NCBI GenBank assembly: GCA_026416775.1
Contig: JAOAEN010000079.1
Span: 1-6,410 of the forward strand
Source of the DNA: Dehalococcoidales bacterium
Lineage (GTDB): Bacteria > Chloroflexota > Dehalococcoidia > Dehalococcoidales > RBG-16-60-22
Length of the DNA stretch: 6,410 nucleotides
Direction: 5' to 3'
Shown here: positions 6,378-6,410 of the stretch, in pieces
How positions within the stretch are numbered: position 1 is the first letter of the stretch
Layout: every line of letters begins with the position of its first letter
Position numbers and translations under genes: made by a program
Notes under the pieces: model-generated
Seen by the model: the letters and a program-made list of their open reading frames with translations, nothing else
What the model was told of the DNA's origin: nothing
Databases searched by the model: none

Positions 6378-6410
6378 GTGAAAAAGAAACTTAACCTACC
6401 TCTGTTACTG
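6378..6410 (+). CDS. Start of a probable exported protein (partial, GTG start)
   Basis: Only 11 codons are present, reading MKKKLNLPLLL, three lysines followed by hydrophobic residues, as at the start of a signal peptide. The start is GTG at 6378, six bases after a perfect AAGGAGG. An earlier GTG at 6371 meets a stop after seven codons and is excluded. The gene lies 32 bases after the lipoprotein stop codon, so the two are probably co-transcribed and may both act at the cell envelope. Nothing can be said of the mature protein. Confidence 0.6.
   Translation, partial: MKKKLNLPLLL

Noticed and set aside
1..6410. CRISPR arrays, insertion sequences, tRNA or rRNA genes.
   Set aside because: No spaced direct-repeat array, transposase motif, terminal inverted repeats or RNA gene cloverleaf was seen by eye.

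Overview
The window most likely comes from an uncultured, fairly GC-rich member of the Dehalococcoidia or a related Chloroflexota lineage. This is inferred from the SbcC-like N-terminus, the flavodoxin-type reductase and the selenoprotein family, all of which resemble proteins I remember from that group; no database search was possible. There are eight genes: six on the minus strand filling 1-5485, and two on the plus strand from 5758, the last cut by the window edge.

The main result is at 3156-4949 on the minus strand. A conventional gene caller would report two open reading frames there, 4638-4949 and 3156-4589. They are in the same frame and are separated only by a TGA at 4638-4640 and 16 sense codons. 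Reading the TGA as selenocysteine gives the motif Val-Gly-Asp-Sec-Gly-Ser-Cys, the signature of the UGSC selenoprotein family. The result is one continuous 597-residue protein in which a UGSC domain is joined to a roughly 390-residue domain of unknown function. A stem-loop with a short loop starting in G lies just 3' of the UGA, where a bacterial SECIS element is expected. The gene has its own near-consensus sigma70-type promoter and a good ribosome binding site.

Reading the minus strand in the direction of transcription, the order is a small cupin protein, the selenoprotein, a thioredoxin-reductase-like flavoenzyme, a two-repeat methyltransferase, a four-cysteine flavodoxin-family reductase, and the start of an SbcC/SMC-type ATPase. 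The gaps after the selenoprotein are 22, 37, 39 and 32 bases with no terminator seen, so these genes are probably co-transcribed from the selenoprotein promoter. The thioredoxin-reductase-like enzyme starts 22 bases after the selenoprotein and has lost the usual NADPH 2'-phosphate motif, so it is a plausible dedicated redox partner. That partnership is an inference.

The region 5486-5757 is a divergent intergenic region with an extended -10 promoter for the cupin gene and an AT-rich promoter for the plus-strand genes. The plus strand encodes a coiled-coil lipoprotein and then the start of a second, probably exported protein behind a strong ribosome binding site. These two look like an independent cell-envelope unit with lower GC than the block to the left.
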